Notes under the pieces: model-generated
The model's database searches: none
What the model was told of the DNA's origin: nothing
What the model saw: only the letters and a program-made list of their open reading frames with translations
Shown here: positions 21,845-32,575 of the stretch, in pieces
Layout of the letters: each line of letters begins with the position of its first letter
How positions within the stretch are numbered: position 1 is the first letter of the stretch
Position numbers and translations under genes: made by a program
Assembly: GCF_001625215.2 (NCBI RefSeq)
Contig: NC_030388.2
Span: 24,292,558 to 24,356,557 of the forward strand
Source: Daucus carota subsp. sativus
Taxonomy: Eukaryota; Streptophyta; Magnoliopsida; Apiales; Apiaceae
Length of the DNA: 64,000 bases
Direction: 5' to 3'

Positions 21845-22610
21845 GTACCCGTTTCTATAGCCAACTTTTTGTTGAGTTGGGTGCATCAGAGGCGATATAA
21901 TACCTGATTCGAATTCGATCTACAAAATATGAATTTTTGTTAGAGTTTTCAGGATGAATTCTAAAAAAACAGGTCATTTATAGGATGAATTCGGAGAGAA
22001 ATTAAGCCGAAAATAAAATATAAAAATCATATTTATTTATATAAAATAGATATATTTATATTATTTTTAATATTTATTAGTTAAATTGAAATATCATGTG
22101 CAGCATAATATTTTTTTACGTCTCAAATTACGTAATAAACGTCAAAACTAAGTAAGTGTTATGTTGCAACAGTCGGAATCTCTTAAGGGCAAATAGAGTG
22201 AATATCGGAACAAGTGTTGTGTTCAACGGGCGGTCATAACATGAGTACATGACCTATATTAAAAAAGATTAAATGAAATTTTGATCACTAAACTGATAAA
22301 AAACTTGCAATTGGATCACCGTATTAAAAAGTTCTCAATGGCATCATTTTATTCTTGAAAATTTTTATTTAAATCACTCGTCGGAACGAGAAATTTGCAA
22401 TTGGTTATCGTATCCAAAAGATTTTTAATCACATTATTTTATTTTTGAAATGTTTTATTAAGTCACTTGTCGTTACATCCATCCTGTTAAACGGAAAAAA
22501 GATGACTACGCTTTTTGAAGCCGACTACGTTAGCTTTCTGAGTTGGCTTAGCTGCGCTTTCTCATTTGCTGGTACAGTAAAAACTCTTTAAAGTAATAAT
22601 ACCACCTGTG
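21845..22610. other. Intergenic; degenerate repeats, no gene
   Basis: No coding segment was recognised. From about 22275 to 22480 a motif set recurs twice in diverged form (GCAATTGG.TCACCGTAT / GCAATTGGTTATCGTAT, then TTTTATT.TTGAAA, then TCACT.GTCG), suggesting an old internal duplication in an unclassified repeat. Confidence 0.5.
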
Positions 22611-25130
22611 ACGCCCCCGGCCCGTGATGACTTCAGCAACCCGGCCCGGGGGTGCCATTCTACTGAACACACCGAAAGGTAACTTTGTAATCTCAAACTT
22701 AATATAATTTAAAGGCATATTTTACCTTACATCAGAGTCTTACATCACTCTTCTAAAAGTTCACAAATATTTCTTTCGATTACATAATATTTCTACTCAA
22801 GTTCTACCCGCAAATCCAACCAAGTCTAGCACTTCGATTCATCACACTTTTACCCTTGCTTGAATGTCCTTCTCCAAAATTCTTCCCTGTAAGGTTAGTA
22901 CATAAAAAGGGATGAGCTTATAAAGCTCAGTAAGCATATACGTACATTTCAACTGAGTTTCATTCACAAAACTTGGTGAACCAAATCAATATTTCATCAA
23001 AGTCATCAAAACAGTTTCACACATCAAGATGAGTATGAGTATGAGTATTCAAACACGTTCACAAGTTCACACATTCTACTGTTGGGGATCCCGGCCAGCT
23101 AAACAATTGGTTTAGCTTTTCTTCCCGAAGGAAGTATCATACTTTACTTCACAAAGGAAGCATCACACACAGAACAAATGTAAGAATACTCATTTCTCAT
23201 CAGAACGTCATCAATAAAATGTTCACCGAAACATCATAAAATATCACAGTGAAGGGTACAGTATATACTTACAGTGCACCATGTTCCAGTTTAAGTTGAA
23301 TAATCAGGGTCGTCTTCCAGATAATCAATCTTCTATGTCACAAAATAATAAATTTAGAATCGTATCTTAAAATGACGATCTCGTAAAATCTACTTATAAT
23401 TCCTCATTTAGATCGTTTCTCATTTATTCTTCTCTTATTATCGATTTAAGTAAAATATTCCTTACTGACTCGCGTTTTTATCCTAAAATTATATTTTTCC
23501 TAAATTATCCCTTTTCTTCAGTTATTAATTAAATCCACCAATTTAACTTGTTATTTATTAAATCAACAAAAAAATATAAATTTATTTAATATCACTCGAA
23601 CCCAAAATTAGGCTTCACGATTAAATCGGAAATATCATTTACTTAAACTTTCATGTTTTACACTTTTACTAATTCCATCATTTAGTCCCTTAAATTAATT
23701 AAACACTAATTTTCAATATTCTAACCAATCAGAAGATGCCACGTCATCATCTTCTCCAACATACCCATCTAATTTCTCTCTCCCCGAAGTCAACACCCAT
23801 GGCCAAACTTTGACCACTCATTTCTCCTTCATTTTTCATCCAAATCATGTGATTCAAGAGTCCATTCCATCTATTTTTTCACAAAGAATCCAAATATGAA
23901 TTTTATTTTAAAATCCGACACTAAATTAGTGCCCAGCGGATTATTCATCAGAAACCATTTTTATTTAATTACTAAACTACCACATCTTCCTCACCTTCGC
24001 CGGCCGGAAAAGTATCCGGCGGCACGCCTCCTTCTCTTCTCCAGTTCGATCTCTCTCCCTCCCTCTCCCTCTCTCTCTTTCTTCCTCTCCTTTCTTTCCC
24101 TCTCTTTATCTCTCTCTTTCTCTCCTCCTTGCGGCGGTCGCCGACGAGAGCCGCCGGACGACGTTCCGCCTCCCTCCTTCCTGCCGATAAAACTCAAATC
24201 CCAAAACCCACCATTTCACATCACCCAAACCAACAAATTCAGTTCATCAATTTAATAAAAGCATCAATTTGTATCCATATTATATATATATATGTGTACA
24301 TAAAACCCTAACTAAAAATATAACTCACAGCTTCTTTAAATGTTTGGTGAAGGAAAAGAGAATTGTTTTACACTATTTTATACTACTTTAAGCTGATATC
24401 TTTCTGTAAAGCAATTGAATATGCTAGAATTTAAAGACAATTTAATTTGGTAAATTAAAGAGAGCAATTAAAGAAATTACCTAGGTGAGCTTCTTTCCCT
24501 TCCGTAGTTTATTCCTTCGCTAAAACAAAACTTTTCACAACCCAAGATCTTGGTTTATATACTGCTCCAATAATCCTAATTACCATTAAATTATTATTAT
24601 TAATTAACTCTTAATGACCTCTTTAGTTTATTGCTTAATCAAATTTTTACTTGGCCACCACGAATTACACTTGGGCACCAAGTCTTAAAAATTGGGCCCC
24701 AAGTCTTGTAGTTTGGCTTCAAGTTCCGTCATGCTATGCTCCGCTCGATTCCTATTTTTCTCGTAATAAACGCGAAAAATATAATTAATTATTATATAAA
24801 ATAATTAAATAAATAAATCACTCATTATTTTAATATTTTATAATCAAACCCCGAATAAAATAATGAAAACAAAAATAATCATCCCGGCTAAAACGTAGCA
24901 GTTATTCGCATCTACCATATATTTCGTATAAACGCAGTTCTCAGGTTAACGCACATATTGATATTTAAACAACTGGCTCACACGATATAACTCACGTGTT
25001 TACTAGCATTCTCGAAACTATAATATTTTAACTAATACTTCTCGCATCATAAATTTAAATCCGAGACTAATAAAATAGTGACCAATAGAAAATATTAATT
25101 TATCGAGAATAAAAATACATTATGAACATT
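22611..25130. mobile_element. LTR-like non-coding retroelement sequence (probable solo LTR)
   Basis: The stretch opens TGTGACGCCCCCGGCCCG, a start I recognise from abundant plant Ty3/gypsy-type LTRs, and contains the family-like GGGATGAGCTTATAAAGCTC and CAGTAAGCATAT segments. It has a long CT-rich tract (24040-24125) and no reverse transcriptase, integrase or gag. I could not find the 3' CA end or a 5-bp duplication of CCACC, so the right boundary is a guess. Confidence 0.45.
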
Positions 25131-25357
25131 ATTATGTTGGGGTTCTGTTCTAAAAATCGGTTATTATGTTGGGGTTCTGTTCTAAAAATCGGTGATTAAT
25201 CACGATTAAAAACTGTTTCGTAACTCGCTGAACTGATTAAATCTCCGATTAATCACCTATCATTCTGATTAATCCCTGAACAATTCAATTAATCTCCGAT
25301 TAATCTTTGTTCCGTGACTTCACCAATTAAGTCCGATTCCCGTTTTTTACAACACTG
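25131..25357. mobile_element. hAT-like GATTAATC family (copy 2) with 32-bp tandem duplication
   Basis: A 30-base motif ending GTTCTGTTCTAAAAATCGG occurs at 25131-25160 and again at 25163-25192. The remainder carries repeated GATTAATC/CCGATTAATC motifs and ends CGTTTTTTACAACACTG (25357), the complement of the left terminus of the 7938-8406 element. It is the same family, diverged. Confidence 0.6.
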
Positions 25358-25816
25358 TGTTGATTAAGTGTACTGTATGGTGTGGTGCAGATCACCAAAT
25401 CATCGAACTGGATAAAGTTTTATTCACTGAAATTACATCCCTTAAAATTTGAAAATAAACATAACATGAGTTTGCCCTCTTCCGGTCGGAATTAAAACAA
25501 ACACCTCCCCGGAAATTTTGACACAACAGCACAATGCACAAGTTACACAGAAACATTATAAACCAAAAGAACCTTGCATTTAGATTTAGACCAAAAAACA
25601 TACTAATGAAACAAACGAAATAACACAAACACCCTATACGTTTACAGAGGATAGGCGCAACCACACATCATATTCACCAAAAGAACACTGCATATCGATT
25701 CCAGACCTTGCAACATTTTCAAGCACAACATAAAAAGTACCATAAACCACCTATACAAACACATACATAGCAAAAAAAAACACTGTGAAACAGTTGCTGA
25801 ACTGCATCCATATCTC

Positions 25817-26878
25817 TCAAACAAACACCCTGGGAACAGAATCAACAGGCTTACAATCAGTCTCCCTCAGCACCGTCTTAATCCCCTTCCCACCCGCATT
25901 CGCCATCGGATGAATCCCATGCTCTGGCCCCGTCATATACTTCCTATTCCCCCTCTCATTCTCAAAAGAAACCCCGAACCTCGTCTCCACGTCCTGCTGC
26001 AGACTCTGGTACAGCTGCCCGTCTCGGGTTAACGCCATCATGACCTGGGGAATTCCCAGTGGGAGATCATCGCCTTTGTCCACCTGCCAGAAATGGATGA
26101 CTTTGCCATAGGTTTTGGCCACTTTGTCGAGATCCTGGCGCTGAATTGCCCCCGGGATGCCCGGCATGAAGAGCACGCCGCTCTTGACTTCGTACTCGTG
26201 GGAGTGCCACATGCGCTTCTCGTCGTCGGGGAGGGTCATGAAGAGATTCTCCGAGACGATGTATTCGAGGCCGATGAGACGAGCGTCTTTGTTGGGGCTG
26301 TCGTAGATCAGGCACTGCCGCATCTCTTCGTTCTGGTGGGCGCAGAAGTGGTGCGCCTCCACTTGGCGACTCATGTCATGCCCGTAGAAATGAAATCTGC
26401 ACACCAGCCAGATAAAATGAATTGATATATATAGTTCGAGAGATATGTAAAAATTATTACTATACTTGATCAATAAAGTCATGAAAGAAGAATTAGTCGA
26501 GAATCAATTGGATTAATTAATGATTAATCTAATGAATAATTGAATAATCAAATATTTAATCAGTTCCGCCAATTGATTAGTGATTAATCTGATTAATATT
26601 TAATAATCGAATGTTTAATTAGTTCAAAGATCTACAAACAAGTATTAAGCACAGTAATTAGATTAATCACCGATATTTAGAACAGAATTTAAAAAAACCG
26701 ACGAATAAAATGAATTGATATAAGTAGTTTGAGAGATATACGCGCAAAGGTGCTGGTGGATCTTGTTGATGGGACCGAAGCCTTGGATGGCGGCGGTGGC
26801 GGTCTCGACGAGAGCGGTGCCGGTCTTGGTCTTCTCACCGGGGATTTCCGGGTGGGTGGAGATGTTTTTGCCTTCCAT
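25817..26878 (-). CDS. OBAP1: Oil-body-associated protein 1-like (DUF1264)
   Basis: Two exons, 26878-26742 and 26396-25817, give 717 nt, 238 aa, the normal size for OBAP/DUF1264. Exon 1 encodes a polar N-terminus ([20 protein letters not shown]) and [14 protein letters not shown]. Exon 2 continues [59 protein letters not shown] and [13 protein letters not shown]. The HHFCAH and WHSHEYE motifs are characteristic of the family. In Arabidopsis and maize, OBAP1 sits on seed oil bodies and affects their stability. No signal peptide or transmembrane helix is seen. The upstream sequence has ABRE and RY motifs, matching seed expression. The intron contains a copy of the GATTAATC transposon family. 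Confidence 0.93.
26490..26692. mobile_element. GATTAATC family element (copy 3) in the OBAP1 intron
   Basis: Many GATTAAT/ATTAATC motifs, ending AATCACCGATATTTAGAACA, which is the reverse complement (one mismatch) of the TGTTCTAAAAATCGGTGATT start of copy 2 at about 25.18 kb. The left boundary is approximate. It lies wholly within the OBAP1 intron. Confidence 0.6.
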
Positions 26879-26982
26879 TTTTCGAGAGTAGTGATGTAGG
26901 ACAACTTGAGATGTGCTTGAGCTTGAGAACCATGGAAGAGATTACTATACCTTAAAAACAGGGTCGATCAAAGCAGCATGTA

Positions 26983-27048
26983 GTGGACACGTATCATTAA
27001 GTGTTCCACGTGTCTAGTTCAGCTCGTTACGTGGCACTTGGCATGCAT
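26983..27048 (-). promoter_or_regulatory. ABRE/G-box and RY elements upstream of OBAP1
   Basis: Within 105-170 bp of the OBAP1 ATG lie CCACGTGTC (27006, a G-box type ABRE), TTACGTGGC (27028, second ACGT core), GACACGTAT (26986) and the perfect RY palindrome GCATGCAT (27041-27048). ABRE plus RY is the known cis code for bZIP and ABI3/FUS3-type B3 factors in maturing seeds, consistent with an oil-body protein. Binding is inferred. Confidence 0.7.
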
Positions 27049-27125
27049 ATTTTTAGGCACGTAGCTTACCTCATTTATTTCTCTTTTTTCTGCTAATGTT
27101 TATCTGCTTACTGGTTAAATATTTA

Positions 27126-27460
27126 CTCCCTCTGTCCCATTTTATGTGAGCTACTTTCCTTTTCTTGGATATCTCAAAAAGAATGATTTTTCCATTTATG
27201 ACATTTATTTAATATTATTACAACCCCATATTCATAAACTACCCTCATTTATTACCCACTACCTCTTTGTATATTGCTAAGATTAAGTCAAGTATTCATT
27301 TCTTAAAAAGCATGCTAGTCAAACTAGCTCATACATTTTGGGATCAAAATTACCTTTTCTACTCTTATAAAATATATATAAAAAATTGGGTTTCCCTTCC
27401 TAATATAATAAAAACAGGACATTTTTCCTCAAAAATAATAAAATTAGTTCTAATAAAATA
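27126..27460. mobile_element. Truncated Stowaway-like sequence
   Basis: TA followed by CTCCCTCTGTCCCATTTTAT is a Stowaway left end. The interior (GTGAGCTACTTTCC, ACAGGACATTTTTCC) looks like family sequence, but no right terminus is present. The end coordinate is approximate. Confidence 0.5.
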
Positions 27461-27541
27461 ATATCTTTAATGAGTATTGATGTCATTACTAAAAAGATGT
27501 TTGTTTAGTCATGTAATTTTAGATTAATTTTTCAAAACATA

Positions 27542-27558
27542 GCTGGAATAGCTCAGTT

Positions 27559-27591
<33 letters not shown>

Positions 27592-27615
27592 GAGGTTCGA
27601 CCCCTCCTTCTAGCG
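27542..27615 (+). tRNA. tRNA-Asn (GTT)
   Basis: A complete cloverleaf: acceptor arms GCTGGAA/TTCTAGC (one G-T pair), D arm with AGCTCAGTTGGTTAGAGC, anticodon loop CTGTTAA giving anticodon GTT (asparagine), and T arm GGAGGTTCGACCCCTCC with consensus B box GGTTCGACC. The discriminator is G and no CCA is encoded. A TTTT run about 10 bases downstream serves as Pol III terminator. It looks like a functional nuclear tRNA, not a SINE. Confidence 0.97.
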
Positions 27616-28034
27616 ATTAATTGTTTTGAACTTGAACTTCCCTCTTCAGCTAAAATCATAGGACCTCCTTCGTGCTATTTGTTTTGTTCCACATGATTTT
27701 TCTGCTAAAACTTGTCCTCGACTTTGGTATACAGAAAATCACATCTACTAAAAATCACATCTACTAAAAGTCTAAAACATGAATAAAATGCTACTACTGG
27801 CTATCAACTAAAGGCCATTGGTGAAGTATTTTTACATGATTCCTGAATGTTTTCTTAGTTTTGCTTTGCAATCCAAGTGACAGTAATAACTAACCAATAT
27901 AACAACTGATATATGTTACAATTTCATTCTTATGAAGCTTAATCTAACTTGTAATGTGTTTGCATTTACACCAGCAAATCAGCAATCTGCCTTATAACTT
28001 GTTTGTTCTTGACAAAAGTATCAGTATCCTGCTG

Positions 28035-30625
28035 TTATTTCCGATGTCCTGATGACGCCATCAAAACTCCAACAGCAACAATGAACATAAACAACATGCT
28101 ATTCAGCAAAATATAAGTTCTCCTTGATGATCTTCGGTACTCTCCAAACAGAAGAACCCCCCAAAATGTGCTCACAAGTGGAAGTGCCTGCCACATTGCT
28201 AAGATATTAGTTGCACCATAGTCACAGATAGTCCATAATGCTTCCTCTACACCTTAAACTACGTCTCATGGCGTATTAAATTGCTTGGCAGAAAGTAAAT
28301 AGACATACCTGGACTGCATCTGCGGCTGCATATCCAGCAGCTTGACCTCCCATGAACTGGAGACCATTTCCAAAGCCGCAGAGAAGTCCAGCAAGTAATG
28401 CCCATTGTCTTCCATTCCAATCGGACAAGTAATCCTTGAATGATGATCGCGGCAAGTTAAGAACAGGGTGATACAGGAAACTGACATTCAGAATGACGGC
28501 GATCACAAAACAAGAGACTGAAAACCAGAAGAATGCTGTGTACACGCTCAAGTGAGGGACACCTTCTTTTAAAGTGTCCCATTGATCATTTGTTGCCAAG
28601 TTGAATGCTGGAGAAAAGAGAGAAAAGCAAAGTCCGGCAAAAAAGGTTATGCCCAAACCGACGAATGTGCTCTTTCCAAATACCTGGAAAATGTGTTATC
28701 TCAACTTAGGACGCTAAATACTCAAATTGACATTTTTATTAAATCGCCAGAAACAAAGCAAGAAATATACACAAGATAAACCATATCTTGAAAAAGACTC
28801 ATTTAACATGAGGCTTGTACAAACCTTAATGGACCTCCTGTTTTCAATTTCTAGAAGAAAGTCTGCAGTTCCAACTTTTGCCTTCTCTGTCTTTTCGACT
28901 GCATTTTCCAGATCTTTTCCAACTGCTATTGACTTTGTTTCTTTAGAAAGAGGAACTTTTGAATCCCTGCAAATTTATCCTAAGTTAATATTAAAACTGC
29001 GTAAGACGTCGCGCGTGCCATACATTTATTTCCTAAACGTTATTAAAATAGTAAGTTTTTCGTTCACTGGAGTTCTCTGCTTAGTCCTTTGGCTCCGTTA
29101 CATGAAATGAGCTTATCTGGTTTCAGTTCAACTGCAAAATGCAAAGCATACTTGAATATTTCCATATACGAGGAGAGATATACCTAGATTCATCTATCTT
29201 ACAAAATTCCAAAGCACTAAGTTTTGCTTTATTATCTTTTGCATTAGATGCATGAAGACCTGAGGCTAGACAAACAGCAATCAAGAAGCATCCGACCCCA
29301 GGAAAAAGTATTTCGGCTTTATTTATTCTGTCATCCAAGAAGTAGTTCAAAGTTGTTCCTGAATCAATCGATAAACACCCATAATTCTAATATAATTCAA
29401 CAGCAAACAAGAAGAACGTATATATACATCTAAAAAACGTACCTATTACTACAGTTATGCTTGCAGTGATCACTTCAGTCACTGACAATCCAACAAATGC
29501 CCAAGCATATTGTGTTGAGAGGTTTCCAAGACTAAGAACAACTCCACCAGCCATTGCAAACAAAACACTTGGCCAGTTAACCTGCAATAAGAACCTTAAG
29601 AATCTTTAACAGCTGCTCAAGAACATACCATTTGAGAAAATGGTATGGCAAAAAAGGTCATTTGAAATGTTAACCATGTCATAAAGTCATTATGATGTAT
29701 GGTTGCTGAAGTAATACTTTCATGTACTGCATTATTGTTGTTTTCTACATAACCAATCTAAAATACGAGAAGAGGATCATATCAATTAAAAAGAAACAGG
29801 AGGGGTAGCCACATCAGGAAAATATCTCTATTGCCAACAACAAATGTTAGACGAACAAGCAAGAAGCAATACGAGATTAACTGATACACTAGCACCTAAA
29901 CCAGTATCAATGCTACTTAAACTACTACCACGGTCTGAGATTAATTTTGGATATACACATACAGAGGCACTTGTTTACACGAGCTCTACCTTATGCTGCT
30001 ACTTAAACTACTACCACGGTCTGAAATTAATTTTGGATATACACCCATGGCTACAGAGGCACTTGTTTACATGAGCTCTACCTTATGCTTTAGTTACATT
30101 CTAATGTAATAGCTAGTGTTTTCGGTTGGAGGAAACTAGCACCCTAAAAATGTAAAGCTCAGAGATTGTATCAACTTTATCAATGCCACTTGGATGCATT
30201 AACAGACATAAAATTCCCGCTCTAAAATGTAGAAGTTTGTACAACGATATGGTGTGAATTGTGATACATTAAAACATCTACTCACAAATCAACAATAATC
30301 ACATGAGAAAACAGAAATCAGAAGGCCAAATAATATGCTCATCATGTGCAAATTCAAATTGTAGCCGTGGATTGCAGGTTTAACTCACCTGAGAAAGTTG
30401 AATTAGAAAATTAGGCTTCTCAGCTGTACTTTCGCCTATCTCCCCAAAAGTGAAAGCAATGATGACAGCAGCCAAAAGATTGGTAATCGTATAATCAAGA
30501 TACGTATGCTGAGGAAGACGGCCTCGTCTTTCCAGGAAGGTCAAAAGAGCAGGCCAGGTACCCAAAAAGAATAGTGCAAGCAGCATGCAAAATATGGCAC
30601 CTCCTTTGCTCTCTACCAGATACAT
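28035..30625 (-). CDS. Ureide permease (UPS)
   Basis: Six exons (30625-30389, 29581-29443, 29358-29184, 28966-28825, 28683-28309, 28187-28035) give 1,221 nt, 406 aa. The start MYLVESKGGAIFCMLLALFF and GTWPALLTFLERRGRLPQHT with YLDYTITNLLAA are hallmarks of plant UPS. Later signatures are GNLSTQYAWAFVGLSVTEVI, NYFLDDRINKAEILFPGVGC and GNGLQFMGGQAAGYAAADAV. About ten membrane segments are visible, with a charged central loop in exons 3-4 (KAKLSALEFCKIDESR...VEKTEKAK). UPS proteins import allantoin and related oxo-purines or pyrimidines at the plasma membrane by proton symport. I cannot assign UPS1, 2 or 5. The gene is divergent from the hydrolase at 32.6 kb. Intron 1 contains an 86-bp tandem duplication. 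Confidence 0.94.
29911..30090. repeat. 86-bp tandem duplication in UPS intron 1
   Basis: TGCTACTTAAACTACTACCA begins at 29911 and again at 29997. The copies differ by a few substitutions and an 8-bp insertion (CCATGGCT) in the second. Recent slippage or unequal exchange; no coding role. Confidence 0.9.
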
Positions 30626-32575
30626 CTTCAACAATCAACCAATATAGGATCTCTACTCTATTCCAAGATACACAGGGATGTACTTTGTAAGAGATCCTAA
30701 CAGAATAGGAGCATCAAGTTGTCAAGCATTATCTGCTAGCTAACAATATTGCAGTTTCCTTGGTTTAAATATTGTGAGAGTCACAATCTGTATTCTGAAC
30801 CAAACAAAGTGCTTACAGATTAATATGGATGAAAATAAAGAATTGAAAGAGTCAACAGTTCACAAACCAAAAGCACATATGTGAATACTTGCAGACTAAT
30901 CATATAAATAATGTACACAGTTTCCTAGAAGCCCATCACTCACAATGGCAAAACACAGATCTGACTGATTGTCATTTACAGCTAAAAATACATAAGAAAT
31001 CCCCTCATTCATTGCACAGATGAAGGAGAAGCAACTAGGATATGCAATTTTTTTTATTGAATAATCTAATAAATAACCCAAATGATTGAGTCTATTAAAT
31101 CAGAATCTTTATATGATTGGTACTTGAAAACAAGGTCGCGGGTTCAAATACAAATCATTTTTGTTAGAATACAATAGAATCCTGATAAACAGTCCTCCTA
31201 ACGCCTTCAGTTTTTAGGAGACATGATCACTTTAACAATTTTAACTTGCGAGACATATCGATATTACAAATTATATGTCACTCATACTGAAAAAATATGT
31301 CAAGATGTTTGAGAGAGAGAGATACCTGCCAAGAAAATAATCAGAGAAGAGTGGATAAAATATGTCATTATCATAATGCATCTCACAGATCATATATAAT
31401 ACTGAAAAATGAATATTCCAAGAAGTTAGCCTTGTTACAAGATTCAACTATCTTTGTTAAGGTACACACAGTGTAACGACATGCAAAAGTACAAGAAGAT
31501 GAGGGGGTTAGCTGTTTCATCCACTTGAAGTTAAAACAAGTAATAGAAATCTGAAAATTTTGGCCACGCCAGACTGTGACAATGAAGGAATCTTACCCAA
31601 CTGCTAGGTCAGCACATGAACCTTAACTGTGTGTTCTTCGTGGGGGTGAAGAACATCTTACCGTTTCTTTAAATTTATATATTTTCGAACTTGTAGTAAT
31701 TTATGGGGAACCTGTACATAGTATGGGAAAAATATATTCAATGTCACAAGCATCTGCAACAAGAAAAATACACTTGATGCGTTTTCCAAACAGGTATCAG
31801 TTAAATAAATCATATAGATGATTGGTTGTTATTTGGGTTGTCCCAACTCATTCAACAATTGAGTTGGTATAAAAGTTGAACTCCAGTCCCTAAAACTGGA
31901 CGGGTACTTAAAACAAAGGAGTTGGGCTCCCATCGAAGAAAAACCGGCGAAAACCACTCGACTGGCTTAAAAACATAAAGACAAATGATGGAATGTTGAT
32001 TTTTTAGAGAGTGCGTTTTAAGTTTACTTTTTTCAAAAAATAGCTTAATTTCACAAAAATATGCAACATCTCTTTAAAAATAATCTATAATGTTATATAA
32101 TTTTAAAAATAATTTTTATATGTAATAAATTATAATATCAAAATATTCATCCAAATATTGAAATTACAGTTTATATTTCACCAAATCACATTTTTTTTTT
32201 TGGAAAAAAGTTTTTAAAAAATGGTTATATAATAATATATTAAAACGTGTTGTCTCCGCATTAAAACTTTCTCGTTCCCCAATATATATAATAATTCAGG
32301 ACGCGGAGGAAGTATTATGTAAAGAAAGTAATTCTTCGTGCTTGTTTAAAAAAAAAAAAAAAAAAAGCCATTCTTACTGCTTGGTAAACAATGCGGTTGC
32401 CAAAAAGGCACGATAATACGATATCCTGGTCCCGTATGGATTGTTATGTGGCACGCGTGTGACCTCTACTCAACAGCCTTAGCTCACAAACACAGACCAA
32501 AAACCTCCCAACCCAAGAATGTGATCTTAGCTTCTGCAATCCTATCCTACCCATCTCTTTAATTTTCTAGTAAAG
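30626..32575. other. Divergent intergenic region between UPS and the hydrolase
   Basis: No coding sequence was recognised. It must hold both promoters and 5' leaders. A decayed B-box-like GGTCGCGGGTTCAAATAC (31134-31151) may be a SINE scrap, and an 18-19 A run occurs near 32348-32366. UPS genes often have 5' UTR introns, but I cannot place one. Confidence 0.5.

Noticed and set aside
23896-24311. Open frames across the CT-rich tract and RR-rich antisense
   Set aside because: Low-complexity Ser/Leu/Pro or Arg/Glu translations of a CT repeat inside LTR-like DNA.
24640-24670. Right end of the LTR-like element at GGCCA before CCACG
   Set aside because: It only partly matches the CCACC flank at the left, and LTR-like sequence seems to continue beyond it.
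25392-25845. Minus-strand frames rich in Phe and Cys downstream of OBAP1
   Set aside because: No family signature; the region fits the OBAP1 3' UTR and flank.
26067-26425. Overlapping frames opposite and alongside OBAP1 exon 2
   Set aside because: Shadows caused by GC-rich codon usage of the true minus-strand exon, which has clear family motifs.
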